From Bubalus kerabau (taxonomy: Eukaryota > Chordata > Mammalia > Artiodactyla > Bovidae), in contig NC_073634.1 in NCBI RefSeq assembly GCF_029407905.1, forward strand, positions 28,223,501-28,287,500: a stretch of DNA of 64,000 bases. Direction: 5' to 3'. The position numbers and the translations under genes were made by a program. Below the pieces are notes generated by a model, which saw only the letters and a list, made by a program, of their open reading frames with translations, ran no database searches and had not been told where the DNA came from. Below are positions 10,355 to 20,923 of the stretch, one piece after another (position 1 is the first letter of the stretch; every line of letters begins with the position of its first letter).

Positions 10355-10440
10355 CACAAATCTCATCCTCAATCCTTGTTTTGCAGACAAGGAAACTGAG
10401 GCCCAAAACAGGAAGACCCGCAGCACACCAGCAGAGCCAG
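10355..10440 (-). repeat. MIR fragment
   Basis: The text tgttttgcagacaaggaaac, tgaggcccaaaacaggaaga, then cagcacaccagcagagccag follows the reversed MIR core. Confidence 0.6.
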
Positions 10441-10471
10441 AGGAACACTGTTGCACACATCGCTTTAGCTT

Positions 10472-10703
10472 GTGTGTGTGCGTGTGTGCTAAGTCGCTTC
10501 AGTCGTGTCCAACTCTTTGAGACCCCATGGACTGTAGCTCGCCAGGCTCCTCTGTCCATGGGATTCTCCAGGTAAGAATACTGGAGTGGGTTGCCATGCC
10601 CTGCTCCAGGGGATCTTCCTGACTCAGGGATTAAACCCACATCTCTTGTGGCTATTGCATTGCAGGTGGATTCTTTACCACTGAACCCCTGGGAAAGGCC
10701 TCA
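10472..10703 (-). mobile_element. Bov-tA SINE
   Basis: Reverse-oriented Bov-tA. Its 3' end merges into a short (TG)n at about 10471-10490, and the tRNA-like head lies at the right end (aggcctttcccaggggttca on the minus strand). A 9-bp target-site duplication, ctttagctt, flanks it at 10463-10471 and 10704-10712. Confidence 0.9.
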
Positions 10704-10712
10704 CTTTAGCTT

Positions 10713-13139
10713 ACCTCAGTCCAAAGCATTAAATATTTACTGCCCCCTCCCCTTTCTTCTGATGCAGCACAAAGTCCTGCTTGGGGTGGTAGATGGCAGA
10801 GCCCACAACACCTTGGTGCCAGTCTCATGGTGACGACAAGGTTTTGAAGATGACTCTCCTGTGCTTAATTCCACCTCTGGAAGGAGGCAGTTGGGGTGGG
10901 AGTGGGGAGCTCATGCTTTTGAAATCTGCTGCTGGAGCCTTAAAGAGGAGGAGACAGGCCACACCTGGAGCCCTGAGATGAGGACAGAGTGGCTCCAGAG
11001 GAAACAGGAAGGGGGTCAGCTGGTTTCCCATCTCCAGCTCCTTCCTTCAAGGTCCTCCCACCCAGTTGTCCAGGGGAGAGTTTTGGGTGAGAGACCAGTG
11101 CTTTGATAGGGATGGAAGTGACTCGGGAGGCCCCGGGGGCCTTTGTGGGGCACCCACCTCCCTAGCTAGACTCATTTCTGGGCTGGGATTGGCCCTCCGC
11201 ACTGGGCCCCTTACGCCTCCATTTCTCTTGCCCTAGGGAATGTGCCGGACCCCAGGCCTGTGACGCCTCCACAGGACAGGGGCTAGTTCTCTGTCCTGGC
11301 CCCAAGAATGGCTTGGGGAGCACTGGCCTTTGTCGGGGTGGGGGTGGGGGCTTGTGGGCCCATTAAGCAGGCTCTAGTTGTCTCCTCGCCTCTCCACCCC
11401 CACCAGTGCCACCAAGGAGGCTTGTTAATTATTGCAATGATTTCCACCTCGATGGGCAGATCTCATTGGCCAGAATAGAGGCTTGGGGCACTCCCTGCAC
11501 CCCATACACACACACACACACATACACAGGCTGAGGAGCGGGGAGCGGGGTGGAATATCAGAAACGGAAATGAGGGAGAGATGGACGGGGTTGGTCAAGG
11601 GTACCAAAGAGATTGGCCATCCACTGGCATCTGAGGCTGGCTGGGCACAGGCTTGTGGGACAGGATGGACCCCTAGCAGCTAGCCACCTTGCCATCATTA
11701 GGAGAGCTAAGGGCGGTCAGCTGGCCATTCAGCTACCCTTGGATTCCTTATAGCCCTGTCCTCTGGACCTTCTTCCAGCAATGCCTGGCCAAACAGGGGA
11801 GACCAGGTAAAGGGTGGGACTGCATTGGCATCTGGGAGGAGAAGGAGGGGTGGGAGGCAAGCTGGGGTGGTAGGCCTCGCCTGACATCTATGCAGTGACT
11901 CGGGGAGAGATCTGAGGGCTGATGATGGGGCCCTGAGGACCCTGGCCTCCTTGCTTGGGACAAACCAGCCTGCTGCCTATTAAATGCAAAGAGAGAAAAT
12001 CTTCTCTTTGACACCACGAAAGGACAGGGAGTGGAAAACGCTTCCCAACTCAAGGTTCTTGTTTCCGGACGGGTACTTCCTATCCCTCTGTGCCTGGCCT
12101 CTGGAGATTCCATGTGGAGAGAAACAAGAGATCCAGATCCAGTTCCCCGGGTTGGACCAAGCAGTCCCTGGGCTAATAGCCCCTGAAAAAGGGCTGCCCC
12201 CATAGCATCTGGCCACTGCATCTGAGTGGGCTGGGGTCTGTTCCCTACCCCCAACCCCCAATAGAGGGGGGTCATTCTAAGCCACTGGCTCCCAGGACCT
12301 CAGTGGGCCACTGAGTCTTGGCCTTGGTCTGGGGGACCCCTATAGTTCTGGGACGTGGCCCCTTCTACCTCTGCACTTTTTCTCCCCATCTCAGGCCTTC
12401 CACCCCTCAGGCTGGGTGCAAGCTCTCTTTCTCCCTTCCATCTTCGCTGCGTGCTCTCTCTCACACATAGGGTGGCATGGGCAAATAGGAAGTGGCTCTC
12501 AGAGATGTGAGGATTTGGTTTGGCTGAGAGGCAGGGGCAGCTCTGCCTTTAGCCCTCTTCTCTCACTCAGCTCAACCTTACTGCTTTGTCCTCTGCCCAG
12601 GCAACACCCCTGTCTGGCTGGGTTCGGACAACTCCAGAGCTCCAGGCCAGCGCCTTCCTTCCCCTCCAGACTCACATCCCTAACAGCCTCCAGATACATG
12701 GCTAGGGCTAACCCAGCGTCCTCTCCCCCTGGTTTCCTGCCTGCCCCCTTCATTCAGCTGAGCAGACCAGAACCCTGGGGTTACCCTTGGCAGCACCCTG
12801 CCTTTGCCCCCTCATGTCTGTTCATCACATGGCTCTCTCACATCTAACCCCGCAGCCCCAGGTCCCAGCCATCAGTGCTCACTGGGGTGCAGGCACAGAC
12901 TCCCAAATGTCTACTTTTATGTCCCATCAAGGCTTTTGCAAATTTCTGGTAGCGTGAGTTTTCTAAAATGCAAAGCTACCTGTGTCTTTTCCCTTTTAAA
13001 AAGCCCTGGCCCCCTCTGGTCAGCGGACCTTGCCCCCAATGACCCAGCCCATCCTCCCTCCAGCAACTCTCCTCCCTGAACTTTCTGAGCCAGGCCCAGT
13101 GAACTCCTGGCCTGACCCAGGCCCACGTAGGTGCTCCTT
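10713..13139. other. GC-rich unique sequence, no gene supported
   Basis: Several open frames of 60-175 codons overlap on both strands, but none has a recognisable domain. A (CA)n tract lies at 11505-11528. A short AT-rich block with an inverted CCAAT-like motif (11425-11472, gttaattattgcaatgattt) could be regulatory. Young repeats are absent. Confidence 0.45.
11505..11528. repeat. (CA)n microsatellite
   Basis: About a dozen CA units with one TA interruption. Confidence 0.85.
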
Positions 13140-13400
13140 TCCCTCTGTCCCTTGGCACGTGCGGTTCCCCATCTCTGGCACATCCATGCTGGTCAGCCCG
13201 TCTCTCAGCCCATGCCTGACCACCTTGAACTATTGTTCCTGATATCCCCAGTAGAGCTGTGGCCACTGAGCACAATTCACCACAATTTTTCTTTGATCAT
13301 CTTTCTGGAAAGCCTGGGTGTAGCATGAGGGCAGGCACCATGTGAGACCCCAGCTCAGCGCCTGGTCAGTGCCCATGGAGCAGAGGAGTGAATGAGTATG
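13140..13400 (+). repeat. L2-like LINE relic
   Basis: It shows cttggcacgtgcggttcccc, later agggcaggcaccatgtgaga, then ctcagcgcctggtcagtgcc. This follows the L2 3' end pattern (gggcagggaccatg, cagtgcctggcacatag). Heavily diverged. Confidence 0.45.
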
Positions 13401-13643
13401 TCTGGGTGGAACACATAGGCCAGTGCCCCCTGCCTTCTTTCTAGGCCAGGTCCCAACTGTACAAGCCCCCAAGACACTCTGTATACCAGGCATCTGGGCC
13501 TTGCAGAAGTAATAAGCAGCCCAGCTATGGAGTATGATTTTATTTTTTTAAGTTGGGGCTGTTTTACATCTAGCCCAGGGCTGGAATGGAGAGGCTCTTG
13601 GCTTCCTGCTCACCATGTCATTCTGGAGGGAGTTCCATGGAGG

Positions 13644-14002
13644 TCGTTGTTGTTTAGTCACTCAGTCAAGTCTGACTCTTTGCGACCTCATGGACTGCAG
13701 TACACCAGGCCTTCCTGTCCCTCACCATCTCCTGGAGCTTGCTCAAACTCATGTCTATTGAGTCAGTGATGCCATCCAACCATCTCACCCTCTGTTTTCC
13801 CCTTCTCCTCCTGCTCTCAATCTTTCCCAGCATCAGGGTCTTTTCCAATGAATCAGAGGTTCGCATCAGGTGGCCAAACTTTTGGAGCTTCAGCTTCAGC
13901 ATCAGTCCGTCCAATGAATGTTCAGGGTTGATTTTCTTTAGGACTGACTGGTTTGATCTTGTAGTCCAAGGAACTCTTAAAAGAATCTTCTCTTGAGTCT
14001 TC
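13644..14002 (-). mobile_element. ART2A-type SINE / BovB 3'-end derivative
   Basis: Same structure as the copy at 4331-4693. The plus strand starts tcgttgttgtttagtcactc and ends gaatcttctcttgagtcttc. A perfect 10-bp target-site duplication, tccatggagg, lies at 13634-13643 and 14003-14012. A relic of the BovB C-terminal coding region is readable on the minus strand. Confidence 0.92.
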
Positions 14003-14079
14003 TCCATGGAGGAGAGCAACACAAATCTGACAGGAGGCTGGGAAGTTGACTGGTTCCATCTACCCAAGCTATGTAGCTG

Positions 14080-14400
14080 CTCATTTCTTTATTCATTCCA
14101 CAAACATTTACCAGGCATCTACGGTGTGCTCAGGACTATCCCAGGAGCTGGGATATACATGGTGAACGAAACAGTCTCAAGCTCTTCCCTCTGGGAGGTG
14201 AGAGTCTGACCAGAAAGACAGACCTCAGATAAACACACATGAAATCATGTGCATGAAGGGAAGGGAATGGAGAGGCAATACAGTGCAGACCTCTTCAGTG
14301 CTCAGACAGGCCGTCTCTGAGGGACAGCTTTTAAGCTGCGACCTCAAAGATGCCGCTCAGAGAACCGAGGAAAGAAAGACCCCAGGGGAGGCAGCCTTTG
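14080..14400 (-). repeat. L2 LINE relic
   Basis: A reversed L2 3' region. It runs tttattcattccacaaacat ttaccaggcatctacggtgt, then gctgggatatacatggtgaa, then ctcttccctctgggaggtga, then a part like ctgagaggacagcttttaag. The order matches L2. Confidence 0.65.
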
Positions 14401-15663
14401 CAGTGACTTGAGTGAGGGCCTTCATCCCTCTTCACACCTCAGTTTCCCCTTTTGTGGTGGGGAAGCTGCCTGCTCACAGGCTTGGCGAGGGATGGGAAGA
14501 AAGACATGTCCAGTCAGACTCAGCAGCCATTTGAATCTGTTCCAATATTTGTGGCAAGATGGCTGCCCCCCTGTTCTTCCACAGGGAGGCACCACCGTCT
14601 TTATCCTCCTTTAAGGGTAAACCGCCCTTGGAGGGTCTCCTCTCAGCCTTCTCAGCTGCCCACTTCTCAGTCTGAATTCCATCATCAGAAGCTACCAGGA
14701 GGCCAGATTTCATAGATGAGAGTGCTGGGACCTAGCACAGAAACAAGGGCAAGAGACCACTGTGGGGAGAATAGAAGACCAAGAACCCTCAAGAACGAAC
14801 CCAGTGCCTGGCATCGTGTTTGGATCAAGGCAGGGGCTCCAGATAGGTTTCCTGAGTGAATCAACAAACGTTCCCCACAACCTCAGACCCACAGAATGGA
14901 GACTTCTGGGTAACAAGAATTCTCTAGGGCTCCTACTCCCTACCCTTTCCCCCTTTCTTGGTTCAGTTCCAGTCTTTCCCTACTTTTCTTGCAAGCTTTC
15001 AGTGGTATTAATGTTTCCACTTTCCCAGTGGACTTTTGGCTGGGCTGCTGGGATGGTGTGCGTGTGTGCGGGCACGCAGGCTATGTGGGGACTGGAGACA
15101 AAGGCCCCAGAGTGAGATTCAGGGCACAGCTGAACTGCCCTGAACTTTCCTTTTTGTTTTCAAGGAAATGCATAATCCAAGAACCACCCACGGCCCTGGC
15201 GGCCCGCTAAGCAGGGCTGGAATGTGCTGCCTTTCCCGTTAGTAATTGTTTTTTCTGGTTAGCCTGTAACCCTTCCCATGCCATTCCCCGTCTCTGGGTC
15301 CAGGCCTGCCCTCTGGGGCATGAGCAGAGCTGAGGTGGACGCCCAGGCTGCCCTCTTCAAGGTTACCCCAAATGCTCCTACCCCACCCCCTAGGGCGTGG
15401 CCAGTGGGGTTGAGGACCCCACCTTGGCATTGCATCACAGTGATTCTTTGCTCTCGCAAGAGCTGCCTAGGGGGCTGTCAAGGACTCGGGGACCTCGGGA
15501 GGCAGCTTGCTTATGCCTGGGGCCTGCTGGCCGTTTTTCCACTGTCTGTGTGTCCGACTTTCACTGTGTCTGTGACTCTGAGTGCGTGTCAGTAGGAGCC
15601 TGTGCAGGAATGTGAGTTTGTGTAGGTGTCTGATCTGGGACGCTGAGGGCGCACTTGTGGCCT

Positions 15664-15664
<1 letters not shown>
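14401..15664. other. GC-rich unique sequence, no gene supported
   Basis: A possible MIR trace lies at 14430-14460 (cacctcagtttccccttttg). Nothing else is recognised, and the open frames have no family resemblance. Confidence 0.4.

Positions 15665-15701
<37 letters not shown>
15665..15701. repeat. (GT)n microsatellite, about 18 units
   Basis: This is one of the longest pure dinucleotide tracts in the window, and it has Z-DNA-forming potential. Confidence 0.95.
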
Positions 15702-15703
<2 letters not shown>

Positions 15704-18059
15704 TGGCGGGGAAGGAGGCTTGCTCCTGAGCTGACTCAGCGCTTCTGTTTCCCACCCACCCAGCTGAGCGACTGACCCTTCCCCAGGGAGGAGGCAACAC
15801 CCTAGGCTGCCAGGTTTTTGCCTTTGGCTGCCCCACCCCCAAAAGGAGAGCCTTATCTTTAATCCTTAGGGACTGTAGAGGTCAGAGGCTTGTGCTACTT
15901 CCTGACCCTCCTAGCCAGGCCCTGTGTTCTCTGGTTCTGGAAGAATCTTTGGGAGCCCTCTGGCTGTGTTTCCTGAGGTGACTGTAGCTCAAGGCTGCCT
16001 TCTGCTCAGATGGAGGAGGTTTCTGCCAAGTAAGAAAAGGCACTGGGGTGTTCCTTGGATCCCAACACCACCGCTCTCCACGTTGACCGCAGCTGCCTCC
16101 TCCTCAGATAGGCCTGACTGTCGGCTTTGAATTCTTCAAGCAAGCGCTGACACCCCAGATGGGGCGTGGGTGCTGGTGTGGCCTGGGTTCCCCCATCTCC
16201 AGGAGGTCTGCACCTCCAGACCTCAGGACCTCAGGATGACGGAGGGGCTGGGGAGTCAGAGGGTGGGAAGAGCGGGGATCTCAGTTCGCAGCCTTGGGGT
16301 GGAAGCCTGCCTGCACCCTAAGCAGCTGGCAGGGGAGGCAGTGCCAAGGCCCGGTCCCGTGTGGCCACTGAACATTTGGTGCGAATCAAAGGCTTTTTCC
16401 AGCCAGGAGAGGAATGCTGCTGAGGGGGGTTTGGGAACGGGTCTGGCAGGGCAAACACTGCCCTAATTGAGGCCCTTTTAGACTTTTAATTACAAGCAGT
16501 GTTTTCCCAAGCTTCCTAAATTGACCGTGGAGACCCGCTGGTGCTATTGGCTGTGCCAGGGACAAGGAAAAAAAAAAATGTTGTTAAAGCTTTTTCAGCG
16601 AGGTTTATTTTTGCCATGTTTTGAGGTGGAAGAGCTCACACAAGTGGAAACCAGAGCCATTTGTTCTCAGAAAGCCTCCTCCAGACACAGAAGGACCGAC
16701 GCCCACAGGTGTGATTAGACACTCAGATAGAACACGCAAACGCACAGACACACACACCTGGCGAGCAAGACACAGGTACAGACAGACGCGGTCATGGACG
16801 CGGCTGCAGATGCTGTAAACACAAGGCTGGAAATCCAACCCAAGCACCCCGAGCGTTTTCAAAAGGAAAACATTGTTCCTGGCTCTCACGAGGCACACCT
16901 CCACCTCCGTCTCCTCCCACCCTGCAGGCTGGCTGGGTCTGGGCCTGCTTCGAGCCCCTGTCCCCTCTCATGGTCTGTTTACAAGGGCAGACTGCAAAGC
17001 CCCAGCTGGGTGTTCCTTATGCCAGCGAAGCCTTTGTCCTGGTCTTGTCCCAGTCCCCAGGGGATGTGACTATGTGAGAAGGAAGGCCATGCCCTTGTCT
17101 GTGGAAAGAGGATAGCTCCACAGCTGAATCCTTGGGGCACCTTCCAAGAGAAATATCCGTAGTGTTTTGGAGGCAGCCCATCCAGGTTATAGATTCAGAG
17201 GACGGAGGTGCTGCTGGACACCTGAATGCTGAGCTCTGCTTATGGGCAAGCATCACCTGCATCCCAGGACCCCCTTCAGGCAGTGAAATCTGGATCCCAG
17301 TGGCTGGGGCCTGGGAGTCTGCATTTCATCCCAATGCTTACCCCTGTATCCTGACACTGGGCGAGCTCAGTGCGTGTTCGCCGAGGCAATGAATGCCTAA
17401 TGCTGAGCTCTGGGAGCCTCTGACAACTCTGAAGGACAGAGTAGGTTCTCCCTACATGGGTGATCTGAGAGGGAAGCCCCCGTGGAGCCCTCCCACCCTC
17501 TTCTCCTCTTTCTATTCCCCTCATGCTCCACGCCTGTGGGTCTAGACACCCAGGTAGACTCCAGAATCCCTCCTAAGTGTTCAGCTGGGAGCCCAATAAT
17601 ACCGCATGATAGAAATAGGCAGAGGGAGGGAGGGAGGCCAGAGACAACTGCTTCCAATCTGCCATCTTGCCAAGGGTCCCCCTGGGCCCAGGCTGTGCCT
17701 GGACACAGGGCAGGAGGCCAGGGCCAGGAGCAGAGGGAAGCCCCTGAACTGGGGCTTGGGCAGGGGGAGCCTTGGTGGCAGTTACAGGACGTTGATATCA
17801 CCCCTTATCTGGGGCTCCTGGCTCTTACACCACGTCCCCAACCACCCCTGGGGTCGGGGGCCCCTGCCGCTCCCTCCCCACACAGACCGTTACTGGGTTT
17901 CCGTTGTCTGGGGAGGGGGCGAGAAGTTGTCTGCTTAATTAATCATTTTAGGCCACCCTGGGAAACTCATTAAGCCACCTCTCAGGGCTTGGAGCAGGAA
18001 CGCTGCTCTCAAAGTCGGAACTTTCTGGTCTGCCCCGTTGGGGTTCGTTTTCCCTTCCA
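15702..18059. other. repeat-poor GC-rich sequence with AT-rich blocks
   Basis: No gene is supported. AT-rich blocks at about 16370-16520 (gaatcaaaggctttttccag; cttttaattacaagcagtgt) and 17925-17985 (gcttaattaatcattttagg) contain TCF/LEF-like and homeodomain-like core motifs. They may be conserved non-coding elements. A MER20-like scrap (ctgggagtctgcatttcatc) lies near 17285-17335. Confidence 0.35.
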
Positions 18060-18160
18060 CTCGTGTACACACACGTGTGTGAGAGTGTGCCTGTGTGTGT
18101 GTGTGAGTGAGCGAGCGAGCCAACATTCCCCTGTATCCACGATTGTGTGTGTGTGTGCGG
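18060..18160. repeat. compound GT/CA/GAGC simple repeat
   Basis: It contains acacacacgtgtgtgagagt, then a (GT)n, then gagtgagcgagcgagcc, and a further (GT)n at 18145-18158. The acacacacgtgtgtg part is an inverted repeat that can form a small hairpin. Confidence 0.8.
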
Positions 18161-19706
18161 CGTTTCCTAGATTCTGCAAGGAACTTCCCCTGATTCTTCT
18201 TAATTACCAGCCTAGAAGAAATTCAAGATGCTCAGAGCAAAGGTCAGACTCCACCTGTTTTCCCTGCACTTCATTTTCTGGCAGTTCCCACAATAGTACA
18301 GATAAGTAAAAGATTAAGGCAATCTTTTCTAATTAAAGTAATTAAAAAACAGCGATGATTGCACCTTTCATCTGAAAGGGAAAATATTTACTCATCCAAA
18401 CTGCAGGCCCTTAAAAGCATTCAGGAGGTCTATTTTCACAGACAGAACCTCCTCCCCTCCCCCAGTCAGTTCTCTCTCCTCCAGGACACACACACACAAA
18501 GGCAGGTTTATTTAACATGAGGCAGCTTGACAGGGGCACGGTGAACGCTGGGCCGAAGAATGGGAGCCTGCGGCAGGTTCCAAGCGAGTGGACGCTTCAG
18601 CCCAGTCTCTCCCAGGCCCTGCAGGGCTTTTTCGATCTGACCAATCAAAGCTTTACTGTTGTTCCTTCTCTTCACCGGGGCACCCACCTGAGGGCCCCTG
18701 CCTGCCTCTGACAGCTCCACTCCCTTTTGGCCCCTTCGCTCTGAACTGGCTAGCATGGGGAGCTCAAAATGGAAGGCTGGATATAGCCTGTCCATCTGTC
18801 CATCTTCTCATCCTTTTAACCAACATGCATGTAGTAAGTTGCCCGTGTACTTGGCATCAGCGGTGAAGGGGCACTGTGGTGGAGGGGGAGAGGTGGTACA
18901 GCCCCTTCTCCCAAGAAGCACAGTCTCATAACCTTTAAGCAAACGCCCCTTGGTTTCCCCAGGAGAAATCAAACACTTTGAGTTTTTGAGGCAAGTATAT
19001 CACCTAGTCTCCTGGTGAATGGAAATTGCAAACTTTTCCCTAACTAGGGAGTTTTTCCTGGGACACATGGCAGTGGGGAGAGAGGTACCCTGACATTCCA
19101 GGGCCAGACTCGAGAGATGCACGGTCTTTGGGGGGTGTGAAGGGGTGGAGGTGTTGACTGCCCAGTCCCATGACCTAGGGGTGACACGGTCTCTGCCCCA
19201 TACTGCCCCCCTTCTTATTCCCACTGCCAGGAGACAGGGTGTGCTCTGGAGCTGGCACAGCTAGAGTTTAAAGCAGCCTTGATGGGATAATCCCATTTAG
19301 AGGCTGTTCCCCAGTTCATGGAATATGACATGAAGAAAAATCCTGGGAACCTGCTCCAGGAACATCCAGCCCCAGCTGTCCCCTGAGAAGGACCTGGTGG
19401 CCTCTTCCTGTCCAAGCAGGGCTAGACAGTGTCCTCAGCATGACCGGCAGCTCTCGGCTGTCTTCTCTGCAGAGGCATGGCCTCAAAGAGCCAGCATGGG
19501 CAGATCTGTTTCTGCAGGGAGCCTGCTGTCCAGGAGAGCTGGGCAAGGAAGAGTACTCCGTGTGCTGTGTGTCCAGCCTGTTTGTGGATAGGCTTACTTC
19601 ATACCCAGAAGGTCTCATCAAAGACTGGGTCCAAACATACAGGGTTCTCCCTGTCCCACAAGCTCACTCAGTGTCAACTGTCGTTGGACTCTGGACTCTG
19701 GCAAAG
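18161..19706. other. repeat-poor unique sequence, no gene supported
   Basis: An AT-rich block at about 18305-18400 (ttctaattaaagtaattaaa) contains paired TAATTA-like cores. A short (CA)n lies at 18486-18498. No exon is recognisable. Confidence 0.4.
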
Positions 19707-19910
19707 TGTTAGTCGCTCAGTTGTGTCCGACTCCTTTTGACCCCATGGACTGTAGCCCACCAAGTTCCTCTGTCCGTGGAATTCTCCAGGCAAGAGTACT
19801 GAAGCGGGTTGCCATGCCCTTCTCCAGGGGATCTTCCCGACCCAGAGATCGAACGTGGGTCTCCTGCATTACAGGTGCATTCTTTACCACCTGAGCCACC
19901 AGGAAAGCCT
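19707..19910 (-). mobile_element. Bov-tA SINE
   Basis: Full-length reverse Bov-tA, from gttagtcgctcagttgtgtc on the left to the tRNA-like head at the right (agccaccaggaaagcc on the plus strand). No clear target-site duplication. Confidence 0.9.
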
Positions 19911-20796
19911 TAAGTCAACTCAAGGTTTCCCTCTTTTTTACCTGGAGCGACAGGTTTCATTTTACCACTTTTCTACCTGATCACCCACAGTGGCTCCGCA
20001 ACTCCTAGGGAAACAGATTCACTGGCACAGCTTAAAGCAGGGGCTCCCAGTGGCCTACCTCACATCACAGGGGACTTGATTCAGCCCTAACTGGTCTCTT
20101 CCTGCTGCTCCCAAACATCAAGGGAGCCCGTGAGATGCTTTGAAATTTGTGGGTTCCCAGGAGTGCACATGTCCAGCACACAAAGATGGGAACAGGTACA
20201 GAGCTCCTGGGTGCCCCAGAACCCATACCCAGAGCCCAGGTTGGGAGCTTTTCTTTCCCACAGGCCCATCTGCTGGGTTTGTCTCCAGACTCCCCCTACC
20301 GTGCCCTCCTACCAACCCCAGTCTAACCCACCCCAGGAAGCTGCAGTGCCGGGGCCTGGGCCTAGAGCCTGAGTTGGGTAGGTGGACCTGAGTGGCCAGG
20401 TCAGCCTCACTGGATTTTGTTTGACTAGCCAACACATTTGGTGATTAAGTTGTTCAGTGGAAACAGTCCCTGGGGGACTGGAATCTTTGTTGCAAAGATA
20501 AATTTTCCCTCTAGACCTAGTTTTTATAATCTTGCTCTCTCTGCATTCTGGCTTTTTTTTTTTTTTCTGTCTTTTGTCTTTCTAGTATCCCAACCCACTT
20601 TTATCTTTTTCCTTTCCTCCCACTGAGACCCAAACAAACTTCCTGGTAAATAAACTCTCAGGCCGTGCTCTTAAAGAGACAGTGCATGCTTATTGCCAGC
20701 TGGGCACTCATTCCTGCTCACTCTGTGAGAGACCCACATGTGATGGGCTGGGGGAGTTGCGGGGTCACTCTGGGACACTCGCTGGAAGAAGTTGAC
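19911..20796. other. no feature seen
   Basis: Unique-looking sequence. A T-run lies at about 20553-20566 in a pyrimidine-rich stretch. Confidence 0.45.
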
Positions 20797-20804
20797 TATG
20801 AGCA

Positions 20805-20915
20805 AAGCTGTGCTGTGCTTAGGTGCTCAGTCATGTCCGACTCTTGCGACTCCATGGACTGTATAGCCCATCAGGCTCCTCTGTTCATGGGATTCTCCAG
20901 GCAAGAACACTGGAG
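20805..20915 (-). mobile_element. Bov-tA SINE, 5'-truncated (about 111 bp)
   Basis: Only the 3' half of a reverse Bov-tA is present. It stops at aagaacactggag, so the tRNA-like head is missing. The 8-bp repeat tatgagca at 20797-20804 and 20916-20923 marks the target-site duplication and proves that the element was truncated at insertion rather than deleted later. Confidence 0.85.
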
Positions 20916-20923
20916 TATGAGCA

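Noticed and set aside
13666..14067. Minus-strand frame as an independent gene
   Set aside because: It is the relic of the BovB C-terminal coding end carried by an ART2A-type SINE.
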